Shown here: one piece after another, positions 57,957 through 64,000 of the stretch
How positions within the stretch are numbered: the stretch's first letter is position 1
Layout of the letters: every line of letters begins with the position of its first letter
DNA from: Melampsora larici-populina 98AG31
Lineage: Eukaryota > Basidiomycota > Pucciniomycetes > Pucciniales > Melampsoraceae
DNA: 64,000 nt
Assembly: GCF_000204055.1 (NCBI RefSeq)
Contig: NW_006768781.1
Location: 577,940 to 641,939 of the forward strand
Reading direction: 5' to 3'
The notes under the pieces: model-generated
Database searches by the model: none
Told to the model about the DNA's origin: nothing
Seen by the model: only the letters and a program-made list of their open reading frames with translations
Position numbers and translations under genes: made by a program

Positions 57957-60900
57957 ATGTCTCCAAGTTTCTTACTCGTCACTCTTTATCTTCAGTCATT
58001 ATGCTTCGTGCAACCGATGGAGGAGGGCGCAAGGCTTACAACGAACATCATGGACAATCAGTGGGGTGCGCATGCAACAACACCAGTACAAATCTTCCCA
58101 GGTGTCATTTCTGGAGGTCCTCCTTACGAAGCACCTTCCCATCCTCTGATTGGACAAGCCGCGTCCGACCAACATTGGCTTCTCACTAAACCCCTAAAAG
58201 GACCAGATGGGTTTATACCTTCATATGCAGCTGTTTTCAATGACTACCGCGATGGTGTATTGTACGAGACAGTCAGACAAATGCGAAACAACGGTTTGCA
58301 TGTCTTGGACCCTTCCGACTTACCACCTCTGATACCTATCAAGGGCCTGGGAACCAATGTCGCCCCCAGTGTGCCGCCAACCAACTTTTTTCCACCCGGA
58401 CTATCAAGGTGCAAGCTTTTCTAGCTGTTCATCCGATCTATGACCCAGACGATGTTGCTTATCAGACTTCTCGTGTTTTCTCCAACAAAAGTCATACGAG
58501 CCCGCATGTACAAAGTTTAACAGGTCACCATATGCAAAGCTATCCAGCCTCTCACACCCCGGGATATTTCACTCATCAACTGCAGGGCAATTCGTACCAC
58601 CAAGTACAGGCCAATCCGGACCACCAAGTACAGGCCAACCCGTACCACCAATTACAGGCCGACCCGTACCACCTACTACAGAGTAATGCTTACCACCAGG
58701 TCCAAAGCCCTTCGACCACAAGCTTTGACCAAACTCCACCACAGCTTTACCCGCCGGTTGCAGGCCACCCCATCTCCAACTATCCTGCCTCTCCGACGCC
58801 GGGTTATGAGACCCATCAGTTACAAAGCAATGCTCACCACCAGGCTCAAACCCTTGCGTCCACAAGCTTCGAACAGCCTCTACCAAAATATTATCGACCA
58901 CTTTCCAAATCTCTTGCAGATCAAGCAAAACGTCAAGCAGCTTCGAACACGCAGCGTCTGCGACCCACTTCGTCCGTGTCAGGGCACGATGAGAGCATGT
59001 AAGTGCAATCATTCTATAAATCTACTCTCAGGATCTGATATTGTTAGACGCCGCGTCGCAGGACAACAAACAGCCAGGCTTCCGTTGAGAGCACATCTAC
59101 TGAAAGAGACGCATATGAAGCGTTTGTATTACTCTCCTTTGACTGGACTCGCTACCCTTCGAAAATCGGTAGCTGATATTCCACGTTCACTACATAGATT
59201 CGTAGCCAAAGAACACCTCATTGATCCTTCTGGCAAGGGAAAATTAATTTACATCCCTGGTCAGAGAGAAATGCACCGCGCCGGTGGTTCAAGACAACAT
59301 ATGTCAGTATTATGAATACGCAGGCTGATGTTGACATACATTTGTCTTCCGCATACAAGGAAGCTAATATTGATCGATCCAGCGATTCCAATATTATTCG
59401 AGGTGCAGAGATGTCAGCAGCCACCGCAAAGAAGATTAAAGAGAAGTCATCATCAAGAACAATAGCCAAGGGCGCAAGCCTATATACCCAAGATCCTCAA
59501 ATATTGAGAAGCGCCGACGAAGAGACATCAATTGACAGTACGGCGCGGGCACGGGATATGGCTCAAGAAAAGATGTAAGTGAAACCAACTTACGCGCGCG
59601 GTATTCACGTCTTGATTATACCCAGAATTCTTGACTCTCGCAGAGCATACGATATACTCGTTGCCGAGGCCTCGTTCAACAAAGTCCATCATCTTGATAA
59701 TATCAAAGCAACTGCCATATCACCGCATGGAGATGGCACCGCAAGCCCTAAGGATAACGGAATTATGAAGAATGAGGAGAAAGCGACACCACTAGACAAC
59801 ACAGCGCACACACAAGCTCAGGATCAGGAGAGATTGTAAGCGGGATCTTAATTGGTATATGCATTATTCGCTTTTGGTTGATTGTAAATCAATTTATTTC
59901 ACCTACAGAGAATCCAAGATGATAGCTACCGAGGCTGCATCCAAACCCATCAAACAGCTTGACACTACCAAGACAACTGCGATAACCCCACAGAAAGATG
60001 ACACAGCATATTCTAAGAATCCCAAGATCATAAAGGGAGAAAAATCAATTGAACGCACGACCCGCACACAACCTAAAGAGAAACCGTGAGTAGGGTTGAA
60101 AGCTTCTAATACGATATTCACCTTTCGCTCATCATACGCGAAAACATTTCATTTGTAGATCACCAAAGATAATACCTGGCGAGGACTCATTGAAAGCCGA
60201 ACAGCTCGAAGCTATCAGAGTAGCTGGAACCGCTGCGAAGAAATATAACACGGCTTATAGCAAGTATCCGGATACATTGAAGAGTTGGGAGGGCGAGACA
60301 TCACGTGACACCACGGCGGGTACATACGCTAAAGAGCAAGAGCAAATGTCAGTCCGATTAAAAGGTCTTTTCAGCACATTTTGTTGATTTCAGAAAAATT
60401 TCTTAACCCATAGAGCACCAAATGTACTAGCTGCTGAGGCATCAAAAGAGGCCAAGCAGCTTGATGCTCCCAAAATAGGTAAAGTTTCTCCGAAGAAGGA
60501 TAACACAGAAGATTGGCAGGATTGGAAGAACATGCTGTGAGTCAAGAGGTTCTTCTTGTCGAGACCGCGATTGTTAAACTTCATCTCTGATTTTTCCGCT
60601 ATCCCGAAGAAAAATCGGTTCGATCGATGTGGACTTGAGGGAAAAGGACGCAGACGCTGCGGAAACTGTATCCAAGACAGCTGTCACTAGTAGTCAAGAG
60701 AACGTTGTCAAAGATACGAAGAGCAAAAGGTGCTTGGTGGTATTCCCTATCAGTTTTGAGGTAAAATAGCTGCATGAATCCATTCTAAAACATGTTTGAA
60801 TTCCGGCATTTAACATTAAAGCGCAAATGAAGCTCCAGAGAACCCAATCTTAAACATGGAATCTGACAACGTCGACACCAAACTTGATTTGACAAGGGAC

Positions 60901-63889
60901 TCTGCGTTGGAAAAGTTGTGGAATGGGAATCAACCAAGTAGGCAGGGCATACAAATTTCGCCAAACAAGTGAGTTGAATTCTTTGACAGTCATATAAGGA
61001 ATGGACCCTGTGTCAATCCATAGTTTGACCCCTTACTTTTCGGCTATCAGACAAGAGGCTAACACACTTCAAGTTGGCGAAAAAAGTACAGCGTGAGTAG
61101 TCTCTGGATTATCCAATGATCTGTATGAATGGGGTTAAAAATAGAATCTTTCTTATAAAATCTCAAGTTCGAATTCACCCAGCGCACCTTTGAAAACCAA
61201 CCCCAAAGAAGCTGACCCGAAACGTTCTTTGACAAAAGACCCAGCGCTATCAAAGGCGTTGAATGGAATTCAATCAATCAGGCAGACAGTACCAAATTTT
61301 TCAAACAAGTGAGTACAATTAGTTTACAGTCATCTTTGCAAACAGCCCCGTGTCAGCCCAAATTTCAACTCTCATTTTTCGGCCAACAGACAGCAGACCA
61401 GTCTCAGACAACCCCTAGTGAGCGTTAAAGACACAACGTGAGTAGAGCCTTACTTATTGAAGCCAGTATTCCCTAGTTTGTTGGTTGATGAATATTATTT
61501 ATAAATGCATTTTGTAAACGTGTTGGAATCATCGAAAAAGCCCAATTCCAGCTCCACAGGCCCCACTTTCGAAATTGACCCCGAAAGGAGACGATCCCAA
61601 GCTTGCTTTGACAACAAATATAGCGCTAGCAAAGGAGGCGACAGAAGGTCAATCTAACGGACGGATCGTACAAATTTTGTCTAACAAGTCAGTTCCATTC
61701 TCTGAAGGTCATCTCTTCCAAGAGAGACTCGGCCCTGTCGACCAAAAGTTTGATTCCTACTTTTCGGCTATCAGACAGCGGACCCACTCACCTCCAATGG
61801 ACAGTACGAATCCAACGTGAGTAGTCACTCACTTGTTCAAGGCAGAAGTCAAGTGTTTTTTGGTCGCTGAATGCTTCTTCCGAAACTGTTTGAATTCTTC
61901 AATTCGGCGTAAAAGCTCAAGTTCAGCTCCACAGAACCTGCTTTTGAAAAAAAAAACCAAAGCTATCGATCCCAAACTTGCCCCAAAGATCGATGTGTCG
62001 CTAGAAAAGGCCGCAGGCGAAAGTCAATTCAGCAGGCAGAGCATCAAAATCTTGTCAAACCGTGAATCTTACTACTCGCCTATCGCACAGCCGGTCAGGC
62101 AACCTCCCGTCAGCATCAAAAACACGCTGTGAGTTTTCTGCAGGTGTTCCTTTTATATCGCGAAACAGATTGAATACTGAAATAAAATACCAATGCTAGA
62201 TCTCAAAAGCTGGAGCAAAACAGCATTCCCAATAAAGACGGTTGGATTCCTGTTGGGTACAAGAAGAACAATAACATTGGGAACAATGCGGATACTTCAT
62301 CTCAATCTACTCGTTTATCAACACCCGATCAAGGCTTTCGAAATCTTGAGAACTCGAAGAAAGCTACCAAGCTAGGGGAATCAATCACACCAAAGCTCAT
62401 CGTCACTACACCAAATGAAAAACCTGCAGTTGGAATTGAAACCGATCAAGAGATATTGACGAAATCAGCCGACACGAAAAAAGACCTGTTGAATGATCCC
62501 GCTGAGAGTAAAGATAAGGCGCCCGAAAGTTCCAATTCAAATGTAGATGAAGTATCAAAGAATACTGAAACTGCGCGAGATATCCCAAATCCTATTTTGT
62601 CACCAGCAAAAATTACAAAGAAGTCCAAAAAGAAGAAACCCGTCAAGAAGAAGAGTGAAGATTTCATTACTATGCCAGAAACATTGGACGACCTTCCCTT
62701 GAGTGACGAAGGGATTATACGAGAAAAACGCTATCACATCATGAAATCGAACATCAAAAGAATTCTGAAGGCGGACGACCTGACTCCCTTTCTTAACATA
62801 GACTTCAATCTCAAGGTCGATGGAGAATTTCTACCAAGGGCGACAGCACTTGGTCATCGCAATGAACTCTCACACGCCCTCTCAGTTGCTGCAAAAGACG
62901 TTGCAGCTGAGATATCGGATCGAGCCGGCTTACCGGAAGGTGAGAGACGTATGAGAGCTCTTGAAATCCAACGAGAGCAAGAGCTGGTCATCCTTCGTTT
63001 GAACGAACTCAAGAAAGAGTTGACCGAACGCGTCGACACGTATCTCAAACTTTCTGGCGTTGATCAAGAATGGAACGTGTTTTATGACACTACTGCGAAG
63101 GAAGTGAATCAGTTGAATAATCTGATCATGAAAATGGATGAAGAAGACGAGAAGCAAGTCGGACAGATCTTGAGTCAGACTGTATTCGGACTGAATCACG
63201 ACAAAATGGAAGTGAGCGCCCTCTTGAACGAAAGAGGAGGTCCGAGATATTTTCAAAAAGACGATTTGGAGGACTTGATGCATAAAGGTCTCCCAGTAGC
63301 AGACCTTTATCACTTTGAGGACATTTTAGAATTGTCATCTCCACTCAAGGCTTGGGACAAATACAAGGACGGTGATCTCCATTCGTTGGCCGATCGGCTG
63401 TGGAAAGTGATGGGCTCTCCGTCCCAGGAAGACGCGAGGCGTCGTTTCAAAGGAGACTGGCAAGAATCGCCGATCCGAATGTTAATTATGACTCGACCAA
63501 AACTATTGGAGCTCTTCGAAGATCGTCTTCGGTACTTTGGCAGAGCTGACGCCGTTGAGAATGAGATCGACGTTTGGAGGTGGTGGAGCCACGAACCCAA
63601 AGCAGAATTGAGCGACATTAAAATGACTCCTACCGAAATGATTATCAGAGCTCACCTCGGAATCCCGATAGAAGACTTGGCAGCCATGAAACGATTATTC
63701 AAGCTGATGAAAAATGTAAAGGGAGGCCGAGCTCAAGACTCTTCACATATTCTTCATTGGCCGATGCTAGTCAATGACCCGGTTCCTATGAGTTCACAGC
63801 TTAAAAAGTTTACGCGCTTCTATGAGTTCTTTGGTCTTAAAGTTGTTGTCTCTCCAAAGGCCTTGAAAAAGTTGAAACTCAAATCTTAG
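57957..63889 (+). CDS. Predicted secreted modular protein with tandemly duplicated phase-2 exons
   Basis: Unknown family. ATG 57957 opens a predicted signal peptide (MSPSFLLVTLYLQSLCFVQP). The second part, to 58998, has Gln/His repeats. Exons: 59048-59302; family R at 59383-59574, 59644-59835, 59909-60085, 60159-60347, 60414-60536 and possibly 60610-60729; alternating families A and B at 60822-60968, 61051-61092, 61168-61308, 61390-61437, 61541-61687, 61775-61816 and the fused 61916-62128; a last exon 62200-63889 to TAG. All these joins are phase 2 and in frame, and each internal exon is a multiple of 3. The C-terminal exon has a Lys-rich linker (KITKKSKKKKPVKKK), then about 400 charged, helical residues (SNIKRILKADDLTPFLNIDF ... 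VWRWWSHEPKAELSD). About 1,585 aa. Near 58400 the frame must change by one base: a real frameshift or an intron I could not place. Secretion suggests a cell-surface or host-interface role, but that is inference. Confidence 0.7.
58595..58714 (+). repeat. Five 24-bp coding repeats (8-residue unit)
   Basis: Units begin TACCACCAAGTACAGGCCAA at 58595 and recur every 24 bases, encoding YHQVQANP, DHQVQANP, YHQLQADP, YHLLQSNA and YHQVQSPS. A larger imperfect duplication (YPASHTPGYFTHQLQ and YPASPTPGYETHQLQ) brackets the array. Confidence 0.9.
59383..60536 (+). repeat. Tandem exon family R (five units) with their introns
   Basis: Exons of 192, 192, 177, 189 and 123 bp, all phase 2-2. Shared residues: an acidic-x-S start, A-E-A-S or similar, Q-L-D, K-D-D/N-T-A, and E-x-S/T-x-D-T-T/A-x(8)-Q-E. 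The clearest pair is exon 59909-60085 (ATEAASKPIKQLDTTK) and exon 60414-60536 (AAEASKEAKQLDAPK). Confidence 0.8.
60822..62128 (+). repeat. Tandem exon pairs A+B (four copies; the last pair fused)
   Basis: Long exons A (147, 141, 147 bp) share SAPLK-x-PK-x2-DPK-x-L-T and end in SNK. Short exons B (42, 48, 42 bp) start KQ and are preceded by the intron word TTTTCGGCTATCAG or a close variant. In the fourth pair (61916-62128) the A and B parts lie in one exon, and the former intron position reads CGTGAATCTTACTACTCGCC, so the intron was lost or shortened into coding sequence. Confidence 0.85.
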
Positions 63890-64000
63890 ACCCTCGAGGA
63901 CATCTCTGGCACTTTTTGGATGCTAATGGCATTTTAGGGAGGCAATATCATTTCGTATTCAACCTTCTTAACAATAACTCCATCTTTCATCTCCCGATGA

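Noticed and set aside
59303..59382. Using the ATG at 59312 as the start of a separate small gene
   Set aside because: The segment is a phase-2 intron (GTCAGT...GATCCAG) between two exons of the modular gene, and the resulting exon matches the other R units in length and sequence.
62940..63060. RXLR-type host-translocation motif in the modular protein
   Set aside because: Arg-rich words occur only deep in the C-terminal domain, not after the signal peptide, and RXLR is an oomycete feature.
62456..63889. Treating the last 477 codons as a separate gene
   Set aside because: The frame is open upstream to a TGCTAG acceptor at 62199 and joins in phase 2 to the preceding exons, so it is the final exon of the modular gene.
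1..64000. tRNA, rRNA genes and CRISPR arrays
   Set aside because: No cloverleaf with B-box, no rRNA core sequence and no regularly spaced short repeat were noticed; a tRNA scan could not be run.

Overview
This is a eukaryotic, fungal window. Genes have many short introns (about 45-120 bp, GT-AG), intergenic DNA is AT-rich, and most of the sequence is transposable elements. The presence of KDZ-associated CxC5/CxC6 cysteine-cluster genes, the DUF659-like and Ac-like hAT transposases, and dispersed Cys-rich repeat families point to a basidiomycete, most likely a rust fungus (Pucciniales). That assignment is inference from family content; no marker gene proves it.

Layout. 1-13 kb is the conserved 'core' part, all on the minus strand: a xi-class glutathione transferase (ECM4 type, five exons), TFIIE alpha subunit (TFA1, six exons), the U3 snoRNP/ribosome-biogenesis WD40 protein PWP2 (six exons) and an F-box protein. 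From 13.1 kb to 57.3 kb the window is a nested transposon landscape. For most elements I could find both ends and the target-site duplication (TSD): hAT-1 (13160-15936, TSD GCCCTGGG); a 1.2-kb TIR element (23586-30749) split by a young Copia LTR retrotransposon (24272-30202, TSD CATCC); Ac-like hAT-3 (34400-38919, TSD CTCCAAGC); hAT-2 (43063-46752, TSD TACAAGAT), itself split by a MULE-like element (45372-46332, 9-bp TSD TTTGAAAAT); a KDZ-associated gene (47683-51694) carrying two MITE insertions; a pogo-like element (52158-55800) carrying a 171-bp MITE; and two further MITEs (55811-56778 and 56871-57309, the latter with 8-bp TSD AGCCGTCC). A second, truncated copy of the KDZ-associated gene lies inverted at 17.3-18.6 kb. 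Three uncharacterised dispersed families also occur (19.1-21.5 kb; 22.1-23.4 kb with a paralogue at 40.7-42.1 kb; and a small CxxCxGxG protein near 40 kb).

58-63.9 kb holds the most novel gene: a predicted secreted, modular protein of about 1,585 residues. After the N-terminal part, every intron I could resolve is phase 2. At least fourteen consecutive exons have lengths that are multiples of three, and they form two families of tandemly duplicated exons. The protein ends in a large, mostly helical charged domain I do not recognise. One reading-frame problem near 58.4 kb remains unresolved.

Exon borders were placed by eye from splice consensus, reading frame and family similarity. Family names come from recognition, not from a search.
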